A stretch of 64,000 nt of DNA, from positions 4,190,001 through 4,254,000 of the forward strand of contig NC_091095.1 in NCBI RefSeq assembly GCF_024713975.1, given 5' to 3'. This DNA comes from Paralichthys olivaceus. Taxonomy: Eukaryota > Chordata > Actinopteri > Pleuronectiformes > Paralichthyidae. A program made the position numbers and the translations under genes. Within the stretch, counting starts at the first letter, position 1. Every line of letters starts with the position of its first letter. Positions 45,532-59,700 of this stretch are shown piece after piece. The notes beneath the pieces are model-generated. The model was not told the origin of the DNA. It saw nothing but the letters and a program-made list of their open reading frames with translations, and searched no databases.

Positions 45532-48500
45532 ATGTGTTGTTCCGTGGGCTTCGCCCGGTCTCTGGGTCTGGCCCTGCTGCCTCTGGCCCTCTCCTGTATC
45601 CTTGCCAACCTGCTGCTGCTGTTTCCTATGGGAGAAATCTCCTACATCCAACAGAACCGCCTGGCCAGCTACATCTGGTACTTTGGTGGACTAGGAGGCG
45701 GAGGAATCCTGGTGAGTAGAAACTAGAAGAAGCATGTTTTCTGAATTCTTTCTCAGTTTAGTTAGACGCAGACGTCTTCTAGATACGTCATCTAAATCAT
45801 TTTGTTATATTTATTCTATTGGCGGCTGTTTTACTCAGATTATTTTAACGGCCACTTTAATTTTCTGGGAAAACCAAACGTAGCACATGGCAGCGACCTT
45901 ACAGACAGCTGACTGCATTCTAAGCTCCAGTTATTCCATTTCATCGCCAATATTTTGACCACACTTCAATTAAGCTCCAAAATATAGTGGCAACTTCAAC
46001 TTAACAAAATGGAGCCTTCAAAAACCCCAAGAGACTTTAACTGGAGGCAATTTAAAGTTATCAACAATTATTGAAGTTATTTAAAAAAGTTTATTTAGTA
46101 AAGTAAAAAAATCAATATGTAGAATTTATATATTTCTTTCTGAATGAGGTTGAAAAACTTTGATTTACTTGTGATGCAGGCACAGGGAGCTGCAATTTTT
46201 GAGCGGTGCCATGGGATCAGATTGTCTCGTATTGGCCCCTCCCTTCCTGCAGGTGCACAATAGAAGTGAGGGATTTGGCTCCATGCTTTTAAAACTTAGA
46301 AATACAAGTTATGATATATGATCTGATTTTAATTATGACAAAAATAGAGTCGTTTACTAATGAATGAAGAGTGCAGATTAAAAGAGGAGGAGGAGGATGA
46401 TTTAAATGTGGCGACTTTGTTCCCCTCATCAAATAATCAGATTGGATTATTTGGTGCGTCAGAGGCTGAAATGGGATGAAATGGGTGCAGGTTTAATTGA
46501 GGTCACTGGTACCGAGATCAGTCAGAGAAACTCTCGTGAACTAACGATGAGATTCTCAAAACGAGCGACTTTCTTTGAAACCTGCAACACATCCACAGAT
46601 TGTTTGACGGAGTTGGAACCATGTGACAGAAGAGACTCTGCTGTGTTATGAATTCCCTCTTTTCCTCCCTCATTGTGCAGATTCAGACACTGGTACATGT
46701 CGACCCAGTGGTGGCAGGGTCTTTGTAGCCTCTTTAGTTTTCTCACTTCCTCTTTATTATACGGTTTGTATACAACAAGTGCTGCTTTAGATTTTAACTA
46801 GATTTTTCTTACTTTGCTACTCAATGTGCACACAACAGAAGTTTTAACTCCTAAAAAAAACTGTTTAGCACCAGTAAGATAATTATTTTGTCTTTAGCAC
46901 CATTCAGACGGAGCGTGTGTTTGTGTTTGTGCGTCGAGAACAATGCTGTGTTGTGTGAGTTTGCAGTTAATCTGTGTGCTCCACATGCAGCTGATCTGAC
47001 GGGTTAACACTCCCACTGAGCAGAAAGGTTCTTTCAGTTTGGTCTCAAGCAGGAACAGAGGAGAGATTGTTTTTCTTCTCCAGACGAGATTAACTGAGCT
47101 GAATGTTCACTCTGTAGGATACTTTCTTTATTTCGTGTAAGAGGTACAAGTAAAAAGAAAGGTTAGAGCAAGTGAGCATGCAACTGAATATTCTTTATTT
47201 GTGTTTGAACATTTCATACAAGGCATTTCTCACCTGCTTGACTTCCTTGTGGATTTTTATTCATCAGGTTTTGAAGAAGCTGGGCGTGACCATATTCATC
47301 ATTATTTCAAAAACTTGATTTAACAGCAGCTTCCTTTATAAGTAAAAAAATTAATAATCTGAATTTAAGGCCTTAAAAAATGTCAAATACATTAAAACAT
47401 TAAATCTTAAACATCTTTAGGTTTTAATTATGTCAATATGCATTTAACACTATTTTATTTCTGTTATTCACGTCACGTCGTCACGTGATGATGCTGAAGC
47501 TGCTTCATGCAAAAGAGGGATTTTGCTTCATGAACTGAAGGAATATTAATTCTTGTAAATCTGAACTTTACATAAAATATTGAGTTTGTATTGATATCAA
47601 ATAGGAGAAACAGCAAATGGGAGCAGACCACAAAAAGTCCGACCCTGCGTTGTCTTAATAAGATAGAAATACTTTTACAGCAGGGGAATTCAGAAGTAAA
47701 TATCCAGTAAGAGCCAATCTCAAATTATAGCTTGTATCTTGGCCGAACTCATAATTTAAAAGTACACTGTAATTACATCAGTTACCTAGTAATTATGTAA
47801 TTATGTGATAACTTCTCAACTGTCCCATTAACCTTTGCAGAGGGTGTGGGGAGTAACCCAAGAAAGAAGCCAGAACATTTTGGCTCAGATTTGTGTTTTG
47901 GCAAATCCAGGAAATGTATTTTTCACTTCCTTTAACATTGCAAGTTTTTTTTATTTTTTTTATTGGATTTCTCTGAGAATAATTCATGGATCTCATTTAA
48001 AAAAGAAACAGGCATGTTTAGGAGACTGACACATCTTGAATTTAAAGGTTCAGTGTGAAAGGAATTATTTGCAGATATAAAAATAATCCAAAGTGATGTT
48101 TTCACTTGTGTGTTTCATCTCAATTGTACAAATTGTTGTTTTCTTCACCCTAGAATGGGCCTTTATATTAAAATAATGTTTTATATTAACATCGGGGGGG
48201 GGGGATTCTCTCTACAGAGGCCGCCATGTTTTTTTTGCAGTCGTCCAAACCTTTGAGTTTTATGAAGACTGAAGCTACCACAGGTTCTCCTTGTAACCTC
48301 ACCACTAGATTTCACTAAATCCTATACACCAAACCTTTAAATGTGAATTCATTAGGAGTTGTTTTATGAGGAGTGCCTCTCTTTAGTTCTCCACATGACC
48401 TCATCTTCATTTCTGTTTCTCCTCCTTTTTCTGACACAACGTTTGCTCGGCTGCCCTCAGTTTTTCCGTCGTAGTCTTTTGTCTTTCTTTGGGGAATGAT

Positions 48501-50393
48501 AGAATGGTAAAGAGTCAAAGAGCAAACCAAACCCCTCTGAGAAAAATCTATCTTTAGCTCCCTTCCTTCCCTCCCTCCCTCGCTCGTATTTCCCCTCTTC
48601 CTCTCCTTCTTTCTCGCTGAGCACTTCCCTCCACATTGTCAGCCCTTCTCTCCCTCCCTCTCTCCCTCTCCCCCTCTCTCTCTCTTGTAAAGGATGACGT
48701 TTAGCGGGACATCCAGGATGTGAACATAAAGATGCTTATGATATTCGTGTGTGTGTGTTGAACCTTGGGAACTTCCCTCCCTCTGTTAGGATGTGATTTA
48801 AAGACAACAGCACAGGAAAGAGGAGGAGAGGGGACGAGAGACACAAACGGATGTAGAGTTGTCTCCGTTAGTGTCTCGGCTGCTGTAACACAGCGTTTAT
48901 GGAGCCATTGTTCTTGTTTGTCCATCATAATTATATTCCACCATAAATCATGTCTCTTTTAATTCAGCATGTCCTGACTTTATGGTTTTACAGCTCTGAC
49001 TCAAACTATGTTTTTAGCAACGCACTGTGTTTGAATGTGGTTCCACAGAAGATGAAAGTTATTGACTCTTTCTCTTCCAACAACAGTTCACTAATTCTGT
49101 GGTAATATTAAAACTGAGTCCCTGTTTACTGCATCGTTTACTGTATGTGATTTAAGGATTTGAAGGAGACAGATTATGTCTTTGCAGTTTTTCTCCTTCC
49201 TCTGTGTTATATAGTTCTTTTGTGTGTAAAACTTCTGTAAAGTAAAAAAATTAGTTTTTAAAAGTTAAAGGGAGTTCTTCTCCTGCACAGGAAACTCCTC
49301 ATCAGACGTCCTTCCAGGGCATCTGGTAGACATGTGACATCATAATGTCCCACATTTGCATATTACAGGCCTAGCAGCTAGTCACTGGCACGCCCGCTCA
49401 CACCCAAACATCTCAGCTATAAACACGTAAAAACTATAAGGCTGAAACAGGAACGTAAAAAAAATAAAATATATCTATGGTCAAATAAATTAAACTGTAT
49501 AGTAATAAAACAATCATTATATATAATCAGTATAAAAAACTATTTCACTTACAGACAGATTAAGATTAAAAAAGCGAAAGGGCAAATCTCGATTTATCTG
49601 AAAACACATCCTCGTAATTGTTCTTTATTTTGTCGCTGCACATCATGTCAACGTCACGCATGAGAAAATCATGTGAAGTATTTGTTCAGGAATTGTAGTG
49701 AAACCTTTTCCTTTGTGTGTGTTTGCAGATGTTGCTTCCAGCTGTTGTCTTCATCACTCTGGGGAAATGTAGCTGCTGCTGGAATGAGAGTTTGATGGTG
49801 AGACGCTTATTAATTAATTTATTATGCTCTAAATAAATAGGTTGGTAATTCAGTCAAGGACCTTGTGCAAGTATGTAGGGTGTGTACAGTGTGTCACACT
49901 AGTTGTGTCATAGAAATATGTTTGGCATGTATTTAAAATTGTTTCACAATGTCAAAACAGAATACCCATATATCTTAATGATCATGTTAATATATGTATC
50001 TTAATAAGGTAATTCATATAATGCTATCTGACACTGTGAAGTGCAAACTGACAGCTGCTCTCTGGATATAAAGCCAGTCATGTGCTTTGTGTTTCAGTAG
50101 CTCTATTCCTGTTTCTTAATTAAAACAATTATTTATCTAATATTTATTTTTCATTTAGCTTCCATTTAGCTGTTTTTATAACCTTATGCATGAAAAAAAA
50201 AAACAGTCGTCATTAAACCACGCTGCTTCTTCTTTGTGGGGGTGGAATGCTAATTCTAATCCAGCTATGATAATCCAGCTATTCAACCAGGATCCCATTG
50301 TTGGATAACAAATGAATCTTAAATCACATCCACAGCTGCAATGTTTGTGTCTTTAGTTTAGTTCAGATGTTACGTTTCCTACAAAAGGAAATT

Positions 50394-50432
<39 letters not shown>

Positions 50433-51143
50433 GCGTGTGTGCGCAGCTGTTATCATCTGAGAAATGAAACAGCTGCTTCTTTATAAAAGATGGTCGCACA
50501 AATTTCCAGAAAGGCATCCAAACATGTGCGTGTTCTCTGTGTGTCTGCGTTCCCCTAAAGATGTGCGGCTCCGTGCTGGCAGCTGTCGTCGGCCTCGTGG
50601 GCTCCGGCTACTGTTTCGTCATATCGGGGTTGGCCTTGGTGCAGGGTCCGCAGTGCTTCACCACGCTCGGATGGTCGTACCCGTTTGTAGACCAGGGGGG
50701 CAGGTAGGAAGATTGTTATTGTTATATACTTTAACAGGCTCGTTCAACCTTTTTTTCACTTTACAACTTAAATATGATGATTAACAAGATACCCAACGAA
50801 TGATTCCTAATATTACACCATCGATATCAACATCAAAAATGAAGTTGACAGAAACAAAATAAATAAATAATAAAAAGTTTAACGACCACTCAATACTCCG
50901 TCTCTGTGACTCACTTTTCACTCTCATCTCTCTCTGTGTTCCAGGTATCTGCTGCAGCCAGAGACGTGGTCGCGGTGTCTCCAGCCCGCTTATATCGTGG
51001 AGTGGAACGTGACCCTGCTGTGTGTCTTGCTGGGTTTGGCCGCGCTGGAGTTCATCATCTGTCTCCTACAGCTCGGCAGCGGTTTAGTCAACGCCGTCTG
51101 CCGGCCCTGCTGCTATAAGCAGGAGTACAGTCTGAATATGTAG
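45532..51143 (+). CDS. tm4sf18: TM4SF1/TM4SF18-like four-pass membrane protein
   Basis: Four exons (45532-45711, 49729-49797, 50561-50703, 50945-51143) join to 591 nt, 196 residues. Exon phases match tm4sf4 in this window (third exon 143 nt in both), so the two arose by duplication. Motifs are MCCSVGFARSLGLALLPLAL, NLLLLFPMGE, YIWYFGGLGGGGIL, MLLPAVVFI, GSGYCFVISGLALVQGPQC, ETWSRCLQPAYIVEWNVTLL and a Cys-containing tail. LVQGP and QCLxPAxxVEWN resemble TM4SF18, while MLLPAxVFI and IVEWNV resemble TM4SF1; the fish gene may be co-orthologous to both. The second exon is short (23 codons) and its intracellular Cys cluster is reduced (GKCSCCWNES) relative to CCGCCG in relatives. An AATAAA at 52020-52025 may end the transcript. 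Confidence 0.9.
47840..48035 (+). repeat. Teleost interspersed repeat fragment
   Basis: ttttggctcagatttgtgtt, ttcacttcctttaacattgc and attggatttctctgagaata, then 'ttcatggatctcattt' and 'aggcatgtttaggagactga', match the repeat type also seen at 31790-32110. It abuts the MITE at 48041. Confidence 0.5.
48041..48341. mobile_element. Non-autonomous DNA transposon (MITE) with terminal inverted repeats
   Basis: The left end tttaaaggttcagtgtgaaa and the right end, read as its complement tttaaaggtttggtgtatag, form inverted repeats of about 20 bp with a few mismatches, about 300 bp apart, in intron 1 of the TM4SF1/18-like gene. The interior has no open frame but includes ggccgccatg and ttcactaaatcctatacacc, familiar from other fish genomes. 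Candidate target duplication is TTAA-like but cannot be told from the ends. Confidence 0.6.
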
Positions 51144-51388
51144 ACACACACACACACACACACACACACACTCCCACCTGCGCAGACGTACTGTTTGTGC
51201 ATGTGTACACTTAAAAAAAGCCTCATCGCCTATAGCAACATTTGTGTGTCCGAGTAGAACACAACACACTGTTGAGACACATTTACACACGCTCTGTCAT
51301 GGACGTCTGACAACCACTTCAGCTGTGTGTGACCATTTTCAAGTCTGCCCCGGGTAAAGTGGCAAAATCAGTTTGCAGTCATTGATGT

Positions 51389-51543
51389 TTGTGTGAGTGT
51401 GAGTGTGTGTGTGTGTGTGTGTGTGCGTGCGTGCGTGCCTGCCTGCCTGTGTGCGTGCCTGTGTGCGTGCGTGTGTGTGTGTGGGCGTGCGTGCGTGCCT
51501 GCCTGCCTGTGTGCGTGCGTGTGTGTGTGTGTGTGTGTGTGTG
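51389..51543. repeat. GT-rich microsatellite with GCGT and GCCT variants
   Basis: Alternating blocks of (GT)n, GTGCGTGC and CTGCCTGCCT appear twice in the same order (51411-51450 and 51480-51525), so a 70-bp unit has been duplicated. The open frames across it are low complexity and not genes. Confidence 0.9.
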
Positions 51544-51823
51544 TCCACTCCACAGGAAAAGCAGGATGGACTTCATTTGCTCGGGTGGTGAAAGTCAATT
51601 TAAAAAGCCCATATGCAAATGATAAAAAAACAATAATGATGATTACAGTAACAATAGAAATAATATTGTAATGTGCAGGACAATAGTTTGCATGGAGGTA
51701 ATTACTTTATGTCACGCAACAGCCTGTTAGACATAGAACATCTTGATAAAATGATCACGCCTCACAAATGAATGTAACTACATAAGTTTCCTAAGATGCA
51801 CTGTTGCAACAGTCGGGGTTCAC

Positions 51824-51878
<55 letters not shown>

Positions 51879-53044
51879 GTGCATTCGTTCTCAGTTTCAC
51901 AGTATTTTGTTGTAAATTGTCTTTATTTCCTTCAGATCCTAGTTTAGTGTTAACAGACTTTTTATATATTATTTAGTGACATATTTTTATAATGTGTGTT
52001 TCTTTGTGCTGCCTTGAATAATAAAAACAACTGTTTCCATTTCATACATCCAGTGTAATCCATTACGGTGGAGAGAAAAACAATCAGCTGACATTTACAC
52101 CGAGCTAAGATTCCTCACTGGTGAACAGCAGGTTACGTTCATGTGAGTGTAAAACATAGATTACATCCTGCCTCCTCCATGTTTACAGATGGGACATGGA
52201 CCAAAGTAAAAAATCAAAGGTTAAATAACGTTTTCTAAAAAATAGTTTCTGTCATTTTAGGTAGTTCTTGTCACTGTGATGCATGTTCAAGTATTTCTCA
52301 TGGGTTTGGTTTTGATTAGTGAACGTCACGATTGGAACTTGAATTTGATATTAACTCAATAACGTGCAGGATGGCATCGTTCCTATTCGGGAAACTTGAC
52401 TACTTTCATGCTTGTCACTGGCCACCGCCTTTATCTGTTTGAAAAACAGTCTGTCCCTGAAGCACAATGAATCCTGGGACAGGCTGACCAGCTGTTGGAT
52501 CCTTCGCTGCTCTGCCTTGGAAATGGGACCGCCTCTCGCTCAGATGTAATCAGCCTTTAAATGCGTGTTTGCTATGTGACTCGCTCTGTGTCGTAATCTA
52601 TTCTTGCAGTAACATTTGTGTCCTGGAACTTCCACAGTTGCCCTGTTATTGATCAGGACACAAAGTGAGTAAATACGACCCCAGATCCATGGAGACGAAC
52701 CCCTACAAGTCATGTTCCAGTAAATGACTTTGCTGTCGCAGTGTATGGAGGCAGTTTTTTTTTTTTTAAATCTAGGGTACTTAATTAATTATTGATAAAC
52801 TAGAATGTCGCTCAGGGAGTCCATACCCCCGCCAAGGCTATCTTCCTAAATTCCTGGGTCCACCTAGATGTGTGAAAATCAGATGTTAAAGTAATCAAAC
52901 CACTTGTTTGGACTAATTTTGTTTATTTGAGGGACATAATGGTTTCAGGCCTTGTCGTCTTCAACTGGATCAAACGTCAAGAGTTTCTCCAAACAGAACT
53001 GCACCAAAGATGGCCGTTTACAATAGCACAGAACATTCCAACAA

Positions 53045-53270
53045 GTTCCAGCCCGGTGGTGCTGTGATCATGGTCTCCTCACTGCAAGAAGGTTTTAGGT
53101 TTGAATCCCTGGGTCTTTCTGTGAGGAGTTTGCTCAAGCTTCTGGCCTCTGTTAAATGGAGACACTGTAAATTGACTGTAGTGTGAGTTTTTCTCTGTGA
53201 TGCCGCGCCTCTTGGCCAATGTCTGTTGATTGGCTGCAGCCCCTCAGCTTTGGAAATGGATGGATTAAGT
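53045..53270 (+). repeat. Teleost interspersed repeat copy ending in GGATGGAT
   Basis: The order gcccggtggtgctgtgatca, cctcactgcaagaaggtttt, gtttgaatccctgggtcttt, gacactgtaaattgactgta, ggctgcagcccctcagcttt, ggaaatggatggatta matches the fish 'ggtggtgcagtgg...gaaaatggatgga' repeat. A second, partial piece is at about 54480-54590. Confidence 0.7.
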
Positions 53271-53380
53271 AATCGTGTCTGCTCTTACACAAGTTCAAAC
53301 TGACGGTCAAAGGTCGGCTCAAACCCAGTCTGATGATAAGTGACCCCTTTTCCCTGCTTGGATTTTCCCAGCTGAGGGAG

Positions 53381-53386
53381 TATAAA
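53381..53386 (+). promoter_or_regulatory. cp: TATA box of ceruloplasmin
   Basis: TATAAA sits about 158 bases before the start codon, preceded by GGGAG, which fits a transcription start near 53410 and a 5' UTR of about 130 bases without an intron. Confidence 0.55.
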
Positions 53387-53538
53387 GACCCCCACAGAGC
53401 TCAGGTCTCTTAAGAGACTGAGCCACTTTCAGTTGACTGTCTTCATCTTCACCTGGTGGATCACTGGACAGACTCATCTTCATATCTGGCAGTTTACCCC
53501 TTGATTGACCTGTCGCTGCCGACACTTATATCATCAGC

Positions 53539-55874
53539 ATGCATGGGTTAGCAGCGTGGAGCTGGTTGTTGCTGTGTTGTGGAGCAGCATGCGTGTCTGG
53601 GATGAGGAGAGAGTACTTCCTCAGGATGGAGGAGGTGTTGTGGAACTATGCCCCGAGTGGCATGAACATCATCCATAACCGCACCGTGGAGGCGGACGAG
53701 TGAGTAGACAATCATTATTCTTTTATTTCAGGCCTTTGATCATAAACAAAGTCAGTCAAACCCCTTTCAGCTCCAGCAGAGCCCCATCCCTGTAAATATG
53801 TGAGTGCCACAACTGATTTCCATCCAAATACAATATATTAGTTCAATATGATTTAGAGTGAGACAATACAAAAAGGAAATCAAGCACAAGGAAAAGAACA
53901 AAATGTAATTAAACACTAAAGGCAATAATAAAGGAGAAACCCCCCCAGAGAAAAATAAAAGTAAAGGATTAAAAATAGATTTCTCCATATGATATAATTT
54001 CAGGTCAGAATCAGTGTCATCCATTTTCTCTAAAAAGGTACGAGAGAAAAAAAAGCCTCAACATTTTTATCCATGACTTAAAAAACATTTAATATTTTGG
54101 CTAAACGTACAAATTCTACTGCTCGGATATTGAATATCTCTCATCACCTCCGTCCTACACGTCAGTAATGATACAGCCGCCAAAAATCTTGAATAAAATC
54201 CAAAAGTGATTCAGTATTTTCCATTTGAACCTCCACATCTTTAAATCTGCATGATGAAGGACTGCGTCACAGGACTTTGGGAGCGCGTGCAGCAAAGTTT
54301 CAGGGATGACACTGAATGGCCTGGTGGCATAAGCACACTGTCCACTCCTGGCTGACCCTTTGTCCTGTGTGTTCGTACTGTTCAAGTCTGGATGATCTTT
54401 GTCAACATTATTTTGTCCCAGCTGTCATTGGCCTTAACTTTGAACACCAGCCCTGCAGATGTTTGAGTTCTTTTGCTTTCATGTTATTTGTTGGTGGAGT
54501 GGTCCAGAGACATGCAGACAGTGGGTTAGGTTAATTGGAGTCAGACCACCCCTCCACCCCTACAGAATAAGCCGTATAGATAATGGATTAGGTTTGTTTT
54601 GAAACTACTGTCTGTACAAATGTCCCCATGAGACAATATCCTTGAACCTTTCTATCTCTCTGTGTTTTGGAATAATGAGTCTTTCTAATTGTTGACGTTT
54701 TGACAGCGTAAGAAAAGCACGGCTGTAAATAATAAAAAAGAGTTTCAGAGTCCTGATGTTTTTCTTGCTGCCTGTTCTCAGTCCCAGTGATTTTTCTTAT
54801 GATGACCAATGTCTGCTGTGAAAAAATATTTTGAATTTATTTCCCTTAATATTTGAACTGTAATCCATAGAATAAGAATAAGTAAACACACCATGCTCCC
54901 GCTCTCTGCTTGGATCACTCTGTAGAGAAGCCTCTGTTTTTCTAAAGCGAGGCCCCCAGCGGATCGGCTCCACCTACAAGAAGGCTGTTTATAAGCAGTA
55001 CAGCGATGCCACCTACAGGACACAGGTGGAAAAGCCGGACTGGCTGGGCTACTTGGGACCTCTGCTGATGGCCGAGGAGGGAGACACGCTGATCATCCAC
55101 CTGAAGAACAGCGCATCCAGACCTTACAGCATCCACGCACATGGACTGAACTACAGCAAGGGCAACGAGGGTGAGGCCTGGATCACAGCACAGGCAGACA
55201 TGTCTGACGGACCCCTGTGTGACTCTGGTTGCTTGTCTCCTCAGGAGCCCTCTACCCAGATGGAACAGGTCCAGAGCTGAAGCATGACGACTCTGTGGCT
55301 CCTGGTGCATCCATGACCTACGAGTGGACCCTCTCTCACTACCACAGCCCAACATCTGAGGACAGCAACTGTCTGACCAGATTCTACCACTCTCATGTCG
55401 CTGCTCCAAAAGACATCAACTCAGGACTTATAGGACCCATCATTATCTGTAAAACAGGTACTGGAACATTTAAATCCTGAAAATACCTGGATTATAAATT
55501 GGGCCTTGGTGGAAGTACGGACTCTACTGAATGCAAGTTGATGAAGTAGTATTGACAGTAGTTACATTAACTATAAAAAGTGAATTGCATTATTGTGTGA
55601 TAAAAGTATAAACATAAAATGAAAATAAAAGTACCTTAAATTGGTACTGTAGTATTTACTTGGTTACTTATTCCCTCTCTTTTCTAGGAACCCTGGACTT
55701 GCATGGCGACAAGTCAGGCGACTACTTGTACGCGCTGCTGTTCATGGTGTCGGACGAGAACTTCAGCTGGTACCTGGACGAAAACATCAAGACGTACATC
55801 ACGAATCCAGCCAGAGACCTGAAGGAGGACGAAGATTTCATTGAAAGCAACAAGATGCATGGTGAGGGGCAGCA

Positions 55875-55911
<37 letters not shown>

Positions 55912-56709
55912 CAGAAACACACATACACATAAGTAACCCTAAATGTGTGTTGCAGGTATAAACGGTCTTCTGTACGGTAACCTGCCAGGACTGAGCATGT
56001 GTCAAGGCAACAAGATTCACTGGCACATGTTTGCATTAGGGAACGAGGTAACTATTACATCATAACTATTAACCAGAATATCTGACTTCTTATTGTGTTG
56101 TAACTCCCACCTTGGGGAAAAAGCAGTTTCTGCAAAAGTTAAGAATAATATTCACACTAAATTTGAAAATGTAGAATATAGAGGTATTCAAATAAAATTC
56201 AGAGTGGTTCAGCTATAGAACATTTCCTTAAGCAAAGATATGGAACATCATAATGTCTAACGATATTGTTCTAGTTATTTAAATGTCCATGTTCAACAGG
56301 TGGACATACACTCAGTTCATTTCCACGGGCAGATCCTGACCACTCAGAACCACCACACAGACACGGTCAGTCTTTCCCCGGGCTCCAGCTTGGTGGCTGA
56401 GATGGTCGCAGACAACCCCGGACACTGGCTGCTGACGTGCACGGTCAACGACCATCTGAACGGTGAGCTCACACACAAGGTCGCTCAGGAAAGAAATGTT
56501 TCTCAGCACTGTGTGGAAGCTAAAATGGTTTTGTGTTGTTGTTGTTGTTGTTGTCATTAAGCTGGAATGCAGGCGATATTTGAAATCAAGAAGTGTTTCC
56601 CAAACGTCCATAAGCCGCGGCCTCACGGTGAACTCAGACAGTTCTTCATCGCTGCTGAAGAGGAGGTCTGGGACTATGCTCCTACAACGCCCACTGACGG
56701 GTTGGTTAC

Positions 56710-56769
<60 letters not shown>

Positions 56770-59700
56770 GTTGCTCAGACATGTGTGTGTTTTTGTGTGT
56801 GTGCAGTGAGGCAGATATGTTTGTAACCAGAGGTCCAAACCGCATTGGAAGCCGCTACAAGAAGGTTCGCTACGTGGAATACACTGACGACACCTTCCTC
56901 ACAAAGATGCTACGCACCCCACAAGAGCAACACCTTGGAATTCTGGGTAATCCAGGCTGTTATTGTGGTGCCACGTGATGTGATTTTAAGTTGAGGGAAA
57001 AATAAGTCAGAGCTCAAGTGGACTAATGTTTTTTAAAATAGTTTCTACTTTTATCTTTTCCTTTTCTTGACTATTTATTTAAACCACTGTAACTAAATTT
57101 AAAAATATCCATTATCTATGGTATCTTCTAATCTATAATAAAATAGCACATTAGATTGTTTTTAATCTTCCAAGTTAAACTGGCCTCAGAGGAGAAGCTT
57201 TCAGTTATTTATCTGTCAATGAACTAATCAATTGTCTAATTTCTTCAGCAGTTTAGGTAAAATAATTGTCTAATCATCCACAAGTGAATGAAAATAAAAC
57301 GTTTCCATGAGAATCGTTTTATTCATATTTCAGACGGACTGAGGCTTAGACATCACATGTCACCAGGATCTTGTTTTTATCCTGCTGTGTGGATTATGTG
57401 ACTTCACTTAAGATGTCTCCTAACACAATGTCCTGTTGAGGGGCTCTGTCCTAAGTTTCCACCTCCTGTCCCGGTCCGTCTCCGTCTGCAGGTCCTGTGC
57501 TGCGAGCTGAAGAGAAGGACACGATCAAGGTGGTCTTCAAGAACAAAGCCAGCCGACCGTACTCCATACAAGCACACGGTGTTCAGTACAACATAGAACA
57601 GGATGGGACGCTCTATCACAATGAACTGGAAGGTAAATACATGCATGTATCTGATATGTATATGATATCTATATCACTAGAGAGCTTCTTCATCTGTGTT
57701 CATGTCTCCCTCATCCATCTCTTCCTCAGAGTCTTATACAGCCAAGAAACTGAGGGAGCTGAGGAGGGAGACAAGTGAGTTCAAGTCTTTAATTCTTACC
57801 TACAAAAAACATTTTCATTCTAAAGGTCCTCTTCCTCTGGATACTTCAGGAGTAGTGACTCCTCCACCAGCTGCTCTGGTCAGACCTGGTACAGTGTACA
57901 CCTACGAGTGGATGGTGCCAGTGGGTGCTGGTCCGGTTCAGGGGGAGGCCGACTGTCTCACGTACCTCTACTACTCTGGAGTGGACCCTGTTAAAGACAC
58001 CAACTCAGGACTCGCGGGACCCCTCCTGGTCTGTCGACAGGGATCACTGAGAAAAGGAGTACAGGTGAGGACAGAGTCAGAGCAATAAAACGTCCTCAAG
58101 TTCCTGTAACTTCCTTTTTAAAAAGTTGTAAACTGTGTTTCCTGTTGTAATGACAGAATGAGCAGATCACACAGCTTTGAATCTTAAGAAATGTTAACCT
58201 CAGAAGACGGTTAACATTTATTAGCAATAATTATTTTCAAAGTAGGCAGTGCACTGTTTTCTAAATCTGAAATAACACTCATTCAAAAAAAAAGAGTTTA
58301 TACCAGGTGCTAATTCATAGTCAGTTCGTTGCAAATTTAACATCTGAATTCTGACTGAATTCGGACAAATTCTTTGTCAAACCAGAAAAGCAATCACCAT
58401 GACTCTATATTACAGCCCCATCAGTTTAACGAAAATCGGCTGATATGAAGACTTTTATTTTATAGAATAAACAATGCAGAATAGATGAAATTAATTGCTT
58501 ATGTTTTTTCTTTCAAATTGTAAAATATAAAGCCTGTTAAAAGCCTTTTCCAGCTTTTCATTGCTCTTAAAACTGACTTTGCAGCCAAAACAGCAAAAAT
58601 CTTTCCCTGAGTAGTTGTTTGAAACCACAACGTTGTTTAAAGAAGGTGAGCATTGAGCTGATGTTGATGAATTAGACACAGAGTCCAAAGTAATGATCGT
58701 GTTGCTGAGTGAATAAGTGAAGAAATAAGTTCAATTTACAACTTTACAAGTGACCAACACAGTGACATTAACAAAAGAAAGGTTTGACAAGTTCTCTCGT
58801 CTCCTCGTGTAGAAAAACTATCAGAAGGAGTTCCACCTCATGGCCACGGTGTTTGACGAGAACCTGAGCTGGTACCTGGATGACAACATCAAGACCCTCA
58901 CCACACCTGCCACCTCTGTAAACAAGGAGGATGAGGGCTTCATGGAGAGCAACAAGATGCACGGTTCGTGAGAGACACACACTGATCTCGATTATTACCT
59001 GTACCCGTTCATTTCTGTGCTGAAGAGAGGAACATAGTTGTTTTATCATGGCTTATTTTGAACAGATGTTTTTTTTCTGTGCTCTGCTTTTTTTAGCCAT
59101 CAATGGGTTTGTGTACAGGAACCTCCCCGGCCTGACCATGTGCAAGGGGGATAAAGTAACGTGGCACCTGTCGGGACTCGGCTCGGAGTCGGACATCAAC
59201 AGCCTTTACTTCCAGGGAAACCGCTTCCTCTATCGCCAGAACAGACGAGACTCCATCAGTGTTTTCCCTCACATCTCGCACACTGTCACGATGGAGCCGG
59301 ACAGCATGGGTATACATCTCCCTCTGTCTCCACCCAGTCAATTAATGCACTATAATTACACTTTTTAAACTTGTTTTTATTATGTAGATTCCTGGAAAAA
59401 TCATGAGTCCCATCCCGACAAGCCCCAAACAAATCCAACACTAAAAAACTTCAAGACTGAAACCACCTCGCTTGAAAAAGTGGGAACCAGCTGAAACATC
59501 AGCGCTAAGAAAAGTGTGAAAAACACAAATTGGTCGTCACACATACACAATGAAATCTTTTTACTTCAATATTTCATTCATACATACATATACCACCCAT
59601 GCTTTTTAAGGGTCACGCAGCTTGAACCATTCCCAGCTGACACATCCTGGACAGATCTGACACACAGACACCTGCTGGTTATAAATTAAAAGTCTCCAAT

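Larger units (their letters stand above)
51144..53380. other. 3' flank of TM4SF1/18-like gene and upstream region of ceruloplasmin
   Basis: Contains (CA)n at 51144-51172, a G/T array at 51389-51543 with GTGC variants, and (GT)n at about 51824-51876. Interspersed repeats are at about 52150-52240 and 53045-53270. No gene is seen. Confidence 0.6.
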
